Shown piece after piece: positions 1-13,300 of a stretch of DNA of 64,000 nt. The DNA is from Liolophura sinensis. Taxonomy: Eukaryota; Mollusca; Polyplacophora; Chitonida; Chitonidae. The stretch is from positions 29,619,608 to 29,683,607 of the forward strand of contig NC_088300.1 of NCBI RefSeq assembly GCF_032854445.1. The letters are read 5' to 3'. The notes beneath the pieces are model-generated. The model ran no database searches and had not been told where the DNA came from. It saw only the letters and a list, made by a program, of their open reading frames with translations. How positions within the stretch are numbered: the stretch's first letter is position 1; the number at the start of each line of letters is the position of its first letter. Position numbers and translations under genes: made by a program.

Positions 1-110
1 AAATTTTCAACAACAAACACTGTCTCATCCTAAAGGTGAGAGCTGTAGCTAAGCTTTAGCCTTAAATACCATGAAGTTTCTAGCAAGACACAACACAAAG
101 ATTGCAGTAC

Positions 111-3100
111 CTGGATCATTGCGTTGACATCGTCTCTCCGCACAAGTGTGTTCAGTCTGTCACGACCATTTGGTTTCACAATATCCTCAACGTAAGTCTC
201 GTAGACATCAAACTCCTGGGCCTGTCAATAAAATGTGGATTTAAAGACAAATCAATAACAACCCACAGCAAATGACAATTTGTTACATAATCATTTTTTT
301 TTGTTTTTGTATTTTTCTTGTATCTTTCTTCTGTTAATGTCAGGTCAGTTTTCATGAAACAACTTTAGGATTCACCTGATTACAACTATATGTATATATA
401 TATATATAGATGTATCAGACTGAACTCCCGTGTGTGGAGACACCATTCACATGTTTATAGGTCACTTATTTGGCAAAACTTCAGAAAAATGAGTGGGTAT
501 ATATATATATATAAAGATTATCATAACAGTGTGTGATCTGCACTGATGTAACAGCTCAAGATGTCTGACATCGGCCTGTTGTGTCTGTTAAAATGAAGAC
601 ATTCTTCACACATTTAATGCTGCTGTTGTACTTTTACATCACCCCAAATTCCAATGTTAGTTCACGGATTTCCACAGTAGAGGGCACTTTAAATGTAAAC
701 ATTGAAAGTAGTCCTGTTTTCCAGAGGATGCATATATGAACCATCCTATACAGAAAAATATATTTATTTATTTATTTGATTGGTGATTTCCGCCATACTC
801 AAGAATATTTCACTTATACAACGGCAGCCAGCATTATGGTGGGTGGAAGCCATGCAGAGCCCAGAGGAAACCAGCTTGAGCTGGACTTGAACTCACAGCG
901 ACTGTATTGGTGAGAGGCTCCTGGGTCGTTACGCTGTGCTAGCGCGCTAACCAACTGAGCTACGGAGGCGTCCACTGGATGCCTGTGTATCAGGGCCATA
1001 GGTATATGTTAACTAAAATTATCAACATGTTCTCTGCCATCAACATCCATTTATCATGACCATGTTGATAAACTGGATGGTAAACAACCTCATATTACTT
1101 AAAAGTCTGAGTTCCACCTGCAGAAAGTATGAAAGATTATCAGGGGTTAACAAGGCTCACCTCAATCATCTCCATGAAGCAGGTCCCTATCAGCGGCACC
1201 TCATTCTCTCCTGTCGCCTCCACCTGATCCTCTATAGAACTGAGCAAGTTTATTGTGCACTCCAGTACACCCAAAATACTACTGAAAATCACCTCCAAAT
1301 CCTGAACACACACAAAAAAAAAGCACACCATTGTTACTGGAAACAGAAACCTGGCAAAGCAATTAGGATCATTCTGTCAACAAAGCATGGTGCATGACAT
1401 GACAGTTTTTAACTGTGCTCCTGACATCATTAATATGAACTTCTCCACGCAAAATTTATTTATTTATTTATTTGATTGTTGTTTTACGCCGTACTCAAGA
1501 ATATTTCACTTATACGACGGTCGCCAACATTATGGTGGGTGGAAACCGGGCACAGCCCGGGGGAAACCCACGACCATCCGCAGGTTGCTGCAAGACCACA
1601 TGCGGCCGGAGAGGAAGCCAGCATGAGCTGGACTTGAACTCACAGTGACCGCATTGGTGAGAGGCTCCTGGGTCATTATGCTGCGCTAGCGCGCTAACCA
1701 ACTGAGCCACGGAGGCCCCCACTCTCCACCCAAAATATTTATGTGTCAAACATAATTTGTTTGAGTCATAACATACTTTGACATCCAAATAATCAATTTC
1801 ACAAAAATTCCTTATCAATTATGCTGCATAACTATACTAGAGCATACAAGGTCAAAAAAGGTCAACATTCTACAAGAATATTTGAAGTTATTTTAGCATG
1901 GGACTTCAATTATTTATTTAACTGTTATTTAATGTCAAATCCAAATTTTTTCACTTATATGTTGTCTACTAGTTTCATGAATGCAGGCAACCTGAGTGCC
2001 TAGGGTAAGTCATGGAGCCATTACACTTTGTCTTGAATATACTTACTTTACTTCTGGGAAAGAGCTTAGCAAAAGGGTCTCTGAACACTTTGATAATCAT
2101 ATTGAGATCTCTGATATACTGGGCCTCTTCCAGTATGAAGTCCTTCACAATACTTTCATAAGTCAATGACTTTCTGTGTGCAGGCTCATCCTCTAGGCTT
2201 AATGACACCTCTTCATCTTGGAAGAACATATCCATTAGCACCTGTAAAAACAAAGAATGAGAATTACAACCGCTGCTCCAAACCATCATAAGTCAGTTAC
2301 CCATATTTTAGTAGCCTACACTTATGAGACAGACCTTAAAGGCGAAGAAAGACTAAGATAAAGTATTTATGAAAGACCATAAACATTTCCAAGGAAAATA
2401 ATTTGATTTTTTTTTTTTTAGAATTTTTCTACCTGACAAAAATGCATTTAAAACACAGGATTCTATGGTGGTCTGTTCTGACCTAGAGGGATAACTGATG
2501 TCACAGCAATACTTCTGGCTTGGAATAGTTCGTTTCACAGTCCATTTGTTGACTGCGTTTATAGCTCTTAATGAAGACGCATTTTGAATGATGAAATACA
2601 ACAATCTATGTGTGTTCTTCAACCTTTACAACCGCTCCTGCAACCAATATTTTTAACCATTCTGAGAGAACTATGAGGTGTAGAGAAATAATTTGGACAG
2701 CTTTATGAAGCTTGCATCTTTAATGACACAAACAAATTGTTTTTAGCGCCATTTTCATAACTGTACACATAAATTCATCTGAAAATCAGTGCTTTAGTGG
2801 TTGAAAAAAGTTGAAGATTAACAACATATGACGCCCACAGTGAACAGAGTGAACCTCTTTCATGCAACAGGGACATGGATACAAGCCCAATTGACTTTTG
2901 GCCTGTTTTAATACATGAATACTACATTACCAGAAGTAGGAAAGAAAATTAAAATACACTGTCTGGGCCCCAATTTAGGGCAGGAAATGTTCACCAGTTG
3001 TATTTTTTCATTCCCTTGGAAGAGCAGTAAATACAACACTAACAAAACTCAATGTTTTGATAGTCTCTTCAAGGATTTTGGATTCTTCAACGAAATGTTA

Positions 3101-6100
3101 TATCATTCTTAATACACATTAGTAAACTCTGGTGTCCTTATACTGATATACTGTTATACAACTGACTTACCTTATCAGCACACATGGCCACCCTGATATC
3201 CTGACAGGATATTTCACTGTGCTTGATATTCTTCACATAGTTCCCTGTCAGCTGAAGTGAGCATCAACAACAAACTCTTAAGTTCAATAAGTTATCAGAG
3301 AAACATCAAATTTTTGGAGCAACATTATAATGATTTTAACACAGTAAAGAAAAATGCCACTAAATTCCCAAATGTTGGGGTAACTGGGGGAATTTTTTTC
3401 TTTGGCAAGGGTTTCCACAACAATGGCAGAAGACGACAAGCTAAATTACCATCGTGACAGTTTGTCAATTGTGCAAGTTTCACAAAAGGGAGACAATTCA
3501 TCTTAACAGGGGAGATAACCCTTCACAGTTCTATATGTGCTGTTTTTAAGTCCCTCCAACCTACCCGTTGCAATTATTAGGTTCTGTGAGACTTATGGAT
3601 TCACTGATCTAAAAGATGGGTTCTTCTGTTAAATCAAATTGAAACAAACTACAGCATAAGCTTGATAAATCTTTAAATACCAGAGATAATGAATCTCCTC
3701 TTAAATTGATCTTAAAGTTGCTGACATGCCTACACATTGATGAAATAGTTGTGAGATTATTTGTTATACACCAAATGCACATGTGAATGATAGTGAGCAC
3801 TCACCTTGAGGATATCTGCAGCAATATACTCCAGTACAGCAATGATGTACATCGATACCTGAGATTCTATCTTATAACCCAGCACATCCTGGTGGGCAAT
3901 CGAAAATACATCACATTTAACTCAACAGACACTCCACACACCATGTCAGTGTAGCTTATCTGTACAACTACGTCAAAACATTGGTGCTACAGTATTACAA
4001 AACCAGGTCAGTTGCACAATCCTCTATGCTAGGCAACGGTGTAATATTTAAAGTTTGGAAATGACACAAAAACAAAATCTAGTACTCTTAATATCAGCAA
4101 TACCATCAGTTAATACAAAACAGACTCTATTACAGGAGTGTGAATTTTCCTTGGTAAAACCTAATGTAGGTCTCCTCAAAGTTACAAAAGGTAACTCACT
4201 GTGTTAAACATGAAAAAAAATGTAACAGATTGCACAAAATTTTGACATATACTCTCATTGGTGAGAGGCCCCCTAAGTAAATGTGCTGCACCATGCAGGT
4301 CTACTAGGCATTCTCCATTCATTCATTCACATGCCTGTTATCATATCAGGTAAGATACAACATTATAATACCTTCACTAGCAGGGTGTGTATTTTTTCCA
4401 CAGGCAGGACCAGTGGTGATTTCTTCTTGCCCTTCTCCAGGGCTGCTTGGGCATCCCGGATAGCCCACTCGTCAATGGGCTCTGGGAAGGTTTTCTTCAC
4501 CCGATCTTCCACATCCTGTACAATATGTGGCTGCGTGGAACACAGCATGCCCAGTAGGCGCAGGATCAGCCCTTCCACATACTCCAGTGCATCTTCCCGC
4601 GCTGCCAGAGATGGGTGCACCTGCCTCTGAACCTGACATCAACCAAAAGAAAACAAGCATTAGGATAGTGGAGAATCTACATGCAAAAACCTGCTAAACC
4701 TTATCACTAGCTCTGAAACACTCACTTTAAAATTTTAATTTCAAGCTAAATTTCTGTTATAAAAATACATAAGGCCACTGCTTGACTGTTGCATAATTAA
4801 CTATACAATGTCACTCACAGTCACAGGCTATACTGCACAAATCAAAATCTGATTGAAGATGGAGCGCACACTTTAGACAGAATCATAATATGGTAATCTC
4901 AGCTGGTTTCACTGTCCATATAAGATTTAGCCTGTACATTCTCTACCAGATTTAATTGCCTCAACATCATAAATGCATCTAATGATGCCTCGTGTCAACA
5001 TATGGTGTATTCTAGTTAAAAAAAAAACAACAAACCAGCTAACAAAACCTACACAAGACATGACAAAATGCATTTGTTATTAAGCACTATATACCTACAT
5101 GCATGGTAATTAATAAAGTGACTTATTAATGCACACTAAATTCCTAACAGATGAGCCTAAAATATTAACATAATCTGACACAGACACTTACTCAGCCAAT
5201 GAGCTACTTATAGATTCCATCAAGCTTGCATACATTTGCTATTTATTGACACTATAATATCTACCAATTATTATTAATTAATTGTATTTATTCATTAATT
5301 TGATTGAAGTTTAAAGTCATACTCAAGAATATACTTGAAGCAATCAAATACAACAAGTATACTTCATTTTACTTCTCAAATAGGATTTGATGTAACCTAC
5401 CTATGTATGACTTAAATGCACAAAACCATGTGCATAATATCTTGCTGTATCATGGCCTGGGGCCAATACTGCTACACCAGCAACGTGCATGAAGAAGGAA
5501 ATACCTACATATATTAGTATATAATGTATTCCCAGTACCACTTGTTTACCGCGACAAGAACATGAAGCATTGGTAATGAGACTGGGTGGAATGTGTTGAT
5601 AAAACACAGGAATGTAGTTTATGTTATGCACGTGTTAACTCTTCATATCACACATAGTTCATAGGTAAATGTAACATGGCTGGAAGTTGCCCACAGTTTG
5701 CATGGATAAGAACACCTTTGAGTTAAAATATATCTGACTTATACATGAATCAATGTATTGTATCTTACATCCATTAATTATCTATAGAGATGTTTAATGT
5801 TATAATCCAGTCCAGGTTACTGACCCAATCTGGTGGAATGGTAAAAAGTGTTAACGTTTAATGTGGCAACCACTGATTAGTTTCATGTAACAGAGTATAA
5901 GTGTAGATCTGAAGAATGTCAAGACTTTGGGTCATTTTGGTCAATCTATATTTCTACATACATGTACAATTATGCAATCATTTCCAGACCATGTACATGT
6001 AGGTGGTATAAATGTATGTCGCAAAGTTGTAATATGAATTTATCAAAATGAAAGCCTTGACTTTTTTGTGAGTTATATTTATACTATGATAGTGTGGCAT

Positions 6101-7553
6101 CTCACATGTCAAATAGGAGTTTAAATACATTCTTCTCCAAATGTTTTTTTTGTTTATGTGAGAGAAATATTAGATTAAACTGAAAGACGAGTCGTGGCCA
6201 TTTATCTTTGAGTTGTTTAACACTTACTTCTTCCACTATTTGCTATTAACATCAGCTTCATCTTTATGCCTTGAAAAATGAAACCTCATTCACTTAGGTC
6301 TGATACACAGGCATATTCTGTCCATAACTACTAAACACTGGAGGTTGCACTTTCACTTGTGATTTTAGTGAACAGGAATGTAATGTAATTCTTTAACCTT
6401 TTCACCTGTTAGCATGGTGTTTATTCAAGCACATTGTGATGACGTTATTCTCTGTGGACTGATAAAATAATAATTTTTGTAAAGCCCTGAAATTGGTCAT
6501 TGTAGTTCTGTCACCAAAATTAAACCAAAAATGTGCATAAAATGCACTGAAAGTTGTTCTTTTATCTGTGAAAATGTTGAGGAATTAGGGTAATAAACAA
6601 TGCTAGGCTGCTAGGCAGTGATATACAACCTTTCATTTCCTTGTAACTGTTAATGAATAGTAATTTCTTTAGAACACTGATGTTGGGGAAATGGCATATT
6701 TCTATTGGCTTCCGATACAAATACACACTGTGCAATGTCAACTTTAGATTTCCTGTAGATATCAAACATCTCTGGATACTTTCATACATTTTATCCCTGT
6801 TTCACAAAGTTTCTGTATCCTGCTAGATTTTAATATTTCTGCACTATTCTTATCATTTTTATTTAACTTAGGTGCAATAACCCTGGAAAATAAATTTAAT
6901 CCATGTGTGAAAAATAAATCATTCAAGAGAAAGTCATATTTCACCAAAGATAACTTAAACATGGTATTAAGACAGACTGATGTTTGGATTTCACAGATGA
7001 CAACTGATGCACCAGTGATGCCTTGGTCCAGAAAAATAATTTGACAATATACACAATGCATACTATGGAATACACAGCAAATAAAGACAATGTCAAAATA
7101 GCTGTAATATTAGCAGGCCAATACAGAAATAATCGTGAAGACTACTATAGTACAAAAAGTCACTGAACCAAGTGAATGTTAGAAGTGAAAGTCTAAATAA
7201 CATGCCATTTCACCACATATTGCGAAGTGTTATATAGCAAACTTTGACTGAGGCCTCCAAAGTAGAGGTATTGTAATTTGAGATTAACAAATTAAACTAA
7301 ATACAAGAAAACAGTGATTCCAGTCTAACAACTAGCCGTTTCCATAACGGTGCAGTTCGTGACGGAGCTGTTACACTGGATTGTTATTTCAACAACTCAA
7401 GTCTGTCAGAGCCCGTACTACAGTCTACACAGCACAGTGCGCACTTACCTTCTGCAGGGATGCAACAAAAATGCCCTTCCACTTCGACGCATTTTCCGAG
7501 TCATTCAGCAAGGACAGTTGTGAACTATCGCTGGCTCCACTGAGAGGAAACAT
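111..7553 (-). CDS. SOS1: Son of sevenless (SOS) Ras guanine-nucleotide exchange factor, 5' part, seven coding exons
   Basis: SOS proteins activate Ras at the membrane downstream of receptor tyrosine kinases via GRB2. Exons, 5' to 3' on the minus strand: 7449-7553, 4372-4632, 3805-3888, 3171-3251, 2047-2241, 1161-1301, 111-221. All are phase 0 with GT-AG borders and give 326 residues. Residues 1-35 contain NASKWKGIF, like the start of vertebrate SOS. Residues 36-175 are the tandem histone-fold region ([38 protein letters not shown]). Residues about 200-326 begin the DH domain ([20 protein letters not shown], then [12 protein letters not shown], the CR1 region). The rest of DH, plus PH, REM, Cdc25 and the proline-rich tail, must lie left of position 1. 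The symbol is by family; a single invertebrate SOS would be co-orthologous to SOS1 and SOS2. Confidence 0.93.
761..976 (-). mobile_element. tRNA-derived SINE, family A
   Basis: The plus strand shows the TTTATTT-rich tail first and a tRNA-like head last, so the element is minus-oriented. It shares the body (CAGCATTATGGTGGGTGGAA) and the end (GAACTCACAGCGAC, then the A-box complement) with many copies in this window. It lies in an SOS intron and has lost part of the central block. Confidence 0.85.
1456..1722 (-). mobile_element. tRNA-derived SINE, family A, near full length
   Basis: The copy has the complete order: (ATTT)n tail, TTTTACGCCGTACTCAAGAA, the conserved middle, and a head with B box GTTCAAGTCC and A box TGGCTCAGTTGG on the minus strand. 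Flanks near 1443 and 1728 (CTCCACGCAAAATTTA against CTCCACCCAAAATATTTA) look like a decayed target-site duplication. It lies in an SOS intron. Confidence 0.9.
2614..2820. repeat. MITE-like element, family M1
   Basis: The ends are inverted: TTCTTCAACCTTT at the left and AAAAAAGTTGAAGA at the right. The interior (CATTCTGAGAGAACTATG, then a TTTTCATAACTGTA stretch) matches the copy at 43239-43438. It is non-coding and sits in an SOS intron. Confidence 0.7.
4633..7448 (-). other. SOS intron 1
   Basis: This 2.8-kb intron separates the first coding exon from the histone-fold exon. It holds a short degraded SINE tail at about 5283-5345 and a MITE-like element at about 6385-6591. I see no convincing coding or RNA gene in the rest. 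Confidence 0.7.
6385..6591. repeat. MITE-like element, family M1, second subtype
   Basis: Ends TAATTCTTTAACCTTTTCAC and GAAAATGTTGAGGAATTAGG form an imperfect terminal inverted repeat. The interior (TATTCAAGCACATT, AAAGCCCTGAAATTGG) matches the copy at 11470-11655 rather than the 2614 copy, suggesting two deletion subtypes of one family. Confidence 0.7.
7449..7553 (-). CDS. SOS1: SOS first coding exon and start codon
   Basis: The ATG at 7551-7553 opens a 35-codon exon ending Q-K just before a GTAAGT donor. Its C-terminal part ([12 protein letters not shown]) aligns with the vertebrate SOS1 start region, and the length to the next exon is close to the family norm, so this start is preferred. 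An upstream ATG at 7637-7639 opens a separate 15-codon frame that stops before this start and is out of frame with it. Confidence 0.85.
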
Positions 7554-7591
7554 GCCTTCTGTGGTGCTACAGCTAGCTGGTAATCGTAATC

Positions 7592-7639
7592 TTAGCTAAG
7601 TTTTAGTCGTCCAAGTGATGGTACAGCATCCTCAGCCAT
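7592..7639 (-). other. Possible upstream ORF in the SOS 5' leader
   Basis: A 15-codon frame (MAEDAVPSLGRLKLS) with a TAA stop ends 38 nt before the SOS start and is out of frame with it. If the leader is unspliced and includes this ATG, it could reduce SOS translation. The transcription start is not known, so this is only a possibility. Confidence 0.3.
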
Positions 7640-9072
7640 GATGATTCTCTTGGCACCCCTTTGACCTTGGTTTGGAACAAGAACCGAACGTCTGCATCAA
7701 GCTTCCACTGGTTTTGCTGTTCTTACAACATTTAGATATCGCTCTACAAGTTAGCTGCACCCTCACATGACTGATTTGAATCAAATATACAAAATCTCGA
7801 CCACAGAATTCGCCCTAAAACTGCCTTCCGCATTTGATACCACAACAGGAAGCAGATAAACTTATCTCCTGCGCATGCGCACAATCATCTTGGCTGTCAT
7901 TTATTAGTCTCGGTACGGGCTACCACGTGTCCTGACTCGTCTTGTCAAATGGCAACAATATGAAACGCTGTAGTGTATGGGCAACATGTTGTAGAGGTAT
8001 AGCATTGTTCTGTGCCGAAAATAACTTCCATTACAACTCCAACGCATCACGTACTTGAAATTTTCTTCAGGGCGATGTAATTTCATACATTAAACAAAGA
8101 TTTGCAGTTAAGTGAAAGAAATCGAAAAATAAAGTAATTAGGGTTCATCAGACGGATAAAAGGTATGCGTGAATTTTTTAAATTTATTTCCTTAGATTTT
8201 TGCATCAGAGTTAAATGCATTTAAATGTTGGAATTCAGCGATGGACTTCATTAACCATATGGAGGCCCATATAGTCGATGACGTGTGGGTACTCTTCCGC
8301 CACAACAAGTTTTTCCAAATCTAATATTATTATTACCCACGGGTAAACGATTACTTTGTTTTTATTCACAAAAATTTCTCTTATTGATGAATACCAGTAA
8401 GAAAAAAGTTGATATAACGTCGGAGTACTCTGTCACGGCATGATAATATATCGTCCATTAAGCTCTCCAAAAATTAATATAACATGTAAAATCTAAACAA
8501 AATAATTGAAAGTAATTTTAAGGATTATTTTTAACCTTACTTTATTTCATCAAGGAAGGAACAAATGTGTTTAGTCACCGCTGGAATTATTCCTACTGAC
8601 AATAATGATTTTCTGAGACTCAAAAACTTACGTTATAGAGATGGGCAAATCAAAATCGGGGTTGGGGAGTGAGAAGAGATCAAAGGTGACCTCCCCCTTG
8701 TTCCACGTGTATATATTTTTTAAGTTTATTCCTGCTTAATTTCAACAATATTTAGAGTGTTGATATATAATATCACAGAGATAAAATGTTCGTTTTCAGT
8801 ACAGGACTAAAAATCAGTTTTCTACGGAAGTCACTTAAAGTGATCCGCGAATTAAATTAATTAGACGGCATCACGAATGTCATCGGCCGGTTATTTTAAA
8901 TGAATATATACAAGTACTTTGCACACATAGATGGATCTAGCTAAATATGGGTAGCCCGAGACGCGATCCAATCGGTTTTGAGCTCCAAAATCGCGACTGT
9001 GTGCTGTAAGCTCAAACATAAACACTTGTTTATCCAAATAAAGTGCAATTAAAATGATCGCAAATAACCCGA

Positions 9073-9352
9073 GACCATCGTTGCCCAGTCGGTTAGCGTA
9101 CCAGCGCGGCACAATAAACTTGAAGCCTCTCACTGCACCGATGCGGTCGCTGCGTATATAAGTTCCAGTCCAACTCATGAATGCATGTTGCCTCTCCGGG
9201 CGTGCGTGCATGGGAAGGTCTTCCACCAACCTGCAGATAGTCGTGGGTTTCCTCCGGGCTCTGTCCGGGTTGTTCCCACCATAATTTTGGCTGCTGTTGT
9301 AGAAGTGAAATATTCTTGAGTAAGGGGTAAAATACCAATCAGACAGATAAAA
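9073..9352 (+). mobile_element. tRNA-derived SINE, family A, degenerate
   Basis: This copy reads head to tail on the plus strand: CCCAGTCGGTTAGCG (A-box region), AAGTTCCAGTCCAACTCATG (B-box region), CTCTCCGGGCGTGCG, CGTGGGTTTCC, ATATTCTTGAGTA, then an A-rich tail. It lies upstream of AIDA. Confidence 0.8.
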
Positions 9353-9984
9353 AAATATTATACCACCCGCTTTACAAATTTTTGGAACTTTATCCCCGAA
9401 TTTGAACGGTAACACGTGCAAAGATTAGGTTAAAACTTTGTGAAAGGTATAAGTATGTGGGTTATTCTAAAATAATAGATAAATTCGATTGGATTTGCGC
9501 TTGTCGCTTTTTTTGTGTATATAGCCTTTTTCAAATTAGCGGTGGATGACGCTCGGTGGGTATTGTGTGTGCAGTGCTAAATTAGTGATTAAACCTCGCC
9601 TTCCTCGAACACATGTATGGTGGCGTCGCGCACCTTACCACTGCATGGGGAACGCCAAGCTATCGACATATTTATATTTAAAGATTTATATGGATAACAG
9701 AAAATTTTATAGAATAAACTCCATGCACATGCATCATCGCTAATTACTATCAAGCAAAATTTTGAAATGACCTAATTGCTAGTGTAAAGTAAAATGTTTG
9801 CATTTTCTATGTCGTAGTCCTTTGTATTGTACAGGTGGTGCTTTACATCATATCTAATTTATAGGCCCCTATTGTTTGTTTATTTTAACGTGCCATACAA
9901 ACTTATGGCTGAATGTTTTCACATTTAGAAATCGCTTAACCTTCACTAGTAAACCACAGAAAATGCATAGGAATTATGCCATGG

Positions 9985-10185
9985 GGCTTCATGGCCGAGT
10001 GCTTCTAACGTATTAACACAGCACAAAGTTAATGGCCTCATGAGGTTTGTCAGCAACACGCGGATGGTGGTTGGCTTCCACAGGGTCCTGTCCGGTTTTC
10101 ACCATATTGCTGGCCGCCGTCGCATATAGGTGAAATATTCTGAGCGTACCGAATAAAACAACAATCAAACAAATAATCTATAGTA
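9985..10185 (+). mobile_element. tRNA-derived SINE, family A, 5'-degraded
   Basis: The middle and tail blocks (GCGGATGGTGGTTGGCTTCC, CCATATTGCTGGCCGCCGTC, GTGAAATATTCTGAG) are recognisable, while the tRNA-like head is eroded. It ends about 160 bp before the AIDA start codon, so it may lie in the promoter or 5' leader. Confidence 0.7.
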
Positions 10186-10346
10186 ATATTTCGTTAATAT
10201 GAAGTCCTTGTCCCCTTTTTAAAGGCACAAGCAATGGTGTATTTTAGAACAACCCGCCCATCTGCCGGGAGAAATGAACCATAAACAAGTATGGACAGAG
10301 TTAGAGAGTGTCCGTGATCTCAGGCTGCAGTTGTTAAAACATCACC

Positions 10347-13300
10347 ATGGAGGCAGACAGAGATGAACTCATCTCTGAATGGTCCAAGGCATTTAAGAAA
10401 GGTACTGATTATGACCTCTGGGGACAGCCCGTGGAGGCCGTAGACAGCTACCGGAGGTAAGACGCACGATCGCTTAATAGCATGGCATTAGGCCTAACTG
10501 CAATATATGACGCATTTACACCTGGGTGAAAAACCGGTATATGAAACATCGTATTTACAGAAATCCCTTTGTCTGTGTGGTTATACCATGGACGTGGAAT
10601 AAATTTTACCTCCATGGTTATACAGTTTCTTTATTTATTTCATTGGTGTTGTACACCTAAGCATATTTCAGTTGTACGACAACGGCATGCATTATGGTGG
10701 GGAGGAAACCGGGCAGACCTCGGGGGAAACCCAATGACGACCCAGTGTACATTCATGGCACCCCTGTATGTAGCCTACTGGTATTTAAATAATTTAATGT
10801 TTGCTGGTGTTGTGCACACTAATACCGAAGATTGGTTCCATTGTGTTAAAATAGATGTACTTGGGCTATATACGGTGCATGTAATATATAATTTATATGT
10901 GTGATTAAAACATCTTTTTTAGCAGCCTGAGGTACCCACACAACAACCCATGCATATAATTTTTAAAAAATTTTCCTTGAAACCACAGACAATTTAACAT
11001 GAATTATAAAACTGCTGTATTACCTCAGGACAAAGCATTTAAGTTGGGACGCTGGATAATGCTGGATAACATTGGGAAGAGATAAACCCAAATTATTTAC
11101 CATTGATCTGCTAATGGGAGAAGATTTTCCTTGAGTCAGTTTTTAACGCTCAAAATGCTGTACAATACCTTTAAAGTTATCAACAGCCTTTAATTCACAA
11201 ATTTCTTTCTGATGCAGATGAGGCTTGAGCTGACATAGAATAAACAAACAAATTTAAATATGTATGTAATATATTGTTTTTGAGGAGATCCCCTCGTGAC
11301 CATTGACTGTGGGTCATCCTCAATAAAACAAATAAATAAATAAATTAAACAAGCATATCGTCTTGGAAATTGTGACTGTATATGTTTGACTCTAAGATAG
11401 TGCAATGTGTGTAGGAAGGATGAAAAATTGAACTGACAATTGTTTGCACCACCTTTCTATACATGTACTGTAATTCTTCAGCCTTTTTGCATGTTTGCGA
11501 GGTGTTGATTCAAGCATATTCTGAAGGCATTATTCTGTGTATACAGATAAATTTATACTTTTTGTGAAGCCCTAGAACTGGACAGTCCAGCCAATGTGGT
11601 TTTGTCTGCAAAGTAAGTTGGCCTTTCATATGTGAAAAGGTTGTGGAATTAGGGTGTACATGTGCATGTATGTATATCATTGTACTTAACAATTTTTTAG
11701 TCATATGTGTGTACATGTACTCTGTCTTCTTGTAGCAGGGTGAGTCCTTGATGATAAAGTCATGCCACCATTGAAGTATCATGCCAAAGACACCATGCAG
11801 ACAAGACACCTCACCCAGTCACATTACACTGAAACCTGGCCAACTGGCTCTGCTTCCTTGCTCTAACCTCTCAATGCTGAGGACCAAGCAAGGCAGCGAG
11901 ATGCAGGTTGCCCTTGGTTGATCCTAGGACTCCCGACTTTCAGGCAGGTGTTTTAAACTCAAGGCCACTGGAATGGTCATGATTGCACTACCAAGTGAAC
12001 AATGAAACACTGTAGGCGTATGTGAATTTTTGTATATGTTCTGCATGTGTATTTATTGTTCTCCAGACTCTCTGAAGCGATCAACTCACAGACGTGCGAA
12101 GAGGACACAAACTTCTCAGATGAGCAAAAGGTATGACAGGCGATTTGCAATTTTGTGTATGGCATAGGTGGATTCATCCAAGCCAGATACCTCCCAGTCA
12201 TGGTTAGTTGGGCTTTGGTGACAGTTGTCTGTCCTTAACAATGCCCATGGTTCAATTCATGGGCCCAGTCTTATGTTTGTTGTCTTCTCCTAATATGATG
12301 AAATTGAGAAAATTCTGTGTGTGACTTGAAACGATCTCTCATCCAATGAAATAACAGCATAGTACATAAAGGCATAAATTAGCCTGATAATTCGTGTAGG
12401 GTTTAAACACTTTCCATGCTGCCAGATTGACTCGCTTATAAATGATGGTTTATAAATGATGGCTTATAAATGATGGCTTATAAATGATCTCTGGTTAGCT
12501 CAGGTGGTTATAATGCTGGCTAGCTGGAACTCTCAGGAACTGCCATTGCTGCTCTTGCTCAGTTGGCTGTGGCCTTTAATGAGGAGGTTTGTCAGATACC
12601 AGGTATGGGGTGGTGGTTTACCCTGGGCGCTCAAGTAAACCTGACAACCATCATTTCTGCGAAAAATTCTTCAGTAGCTGACAGACATCCTAAAGGTGAC
12701 CTACCTACATGTATAAAAGCATGTCTATAATGTTTGTATGTATTATATTTGCATATATGATTAACAGTTTTTTTGTCTTTTTAGCGAATCCTTGGGAAAA
12801 TTGTCACCTGTCTGGACCTGCGGATTGGCCATTTAAAGGTAATTAGTTTGAAGCTCAGCATTGTGCAAATTATGGAGGTTATTTTCCACAAATGTTCATG
12901 CCACGTCATGGCTGAAATATTGCCAAAGTGGCGTTCAAACCTCAAACCCTTAGTCATTCATACTTTTCCATAAAATTTGAAATTTTAAGTAGAAGTCGAA
13001 TTGGCCTTGATATATGGACACATATTGGTTACTAGAAGTCTACTGGAAAAGCGAGGATGGCTGTGATTGAAAGAGAGATACTTTTGTTCTGTATGTTGTT
13101 GGCTCAACCTCAGCCTTGGACACACAGTCATCCAGTCCCCTACCTTTACTGGTCACTGAGCCTTTGTGCAAGTAAGTTGTGGAAACCTCTCCTCAGGCCA
13201 TTGTATGGTGTCCTTAGATGTTCAGTAGAGATTTATTCTGACCAGTGTTTAAGTGAAAACATTTTAGAGTACTGTATGAAACAATGTATATACATTTTTT

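Larger units (their letters stand above)
7640..10346. other. Divergent SOS-AIDA intergenic region
   Basis: SOS (minus) and AIDA (plus) start codons face away from each other across about 2.8 kb, so both promoters and 5' leaders should lie here. Palindromic CACGTG E-boxes occur near 7924 and 8704. Two degenerate SINEs lie at 9073-9352 and 9985-10185. I see no other conserved coding sequence and no clear TATA box tied to either gene; CpG content is somewhat raised near 7860-8060. Confidence 0.6.
10457..12066 (+). other. AIDA intron 1
   Basis: This 1.6-kb intron contains a truncated family A SINE at 10627-10745, a MITE-like element at 11470-11655 and a family B SINE directly after it at about 11656-11978. 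I see no coding signal in the rest. Confidence 0.7.

Noticed and set aside
1056-1397. Plus-strand open frame of 113 codons
   Set aside because: It is antisense to SOS exon 1161-1301, which matches the SOS family in the other strand with correct splice sites.
8891-9421. Minus-strand open frame of 176 codons upstream of AIDA
   Set aside because: Most of it is the reverse of a family A SINE at 9073-9352 with flanking chance sequence. It has no family resemblance and no splice evidence.
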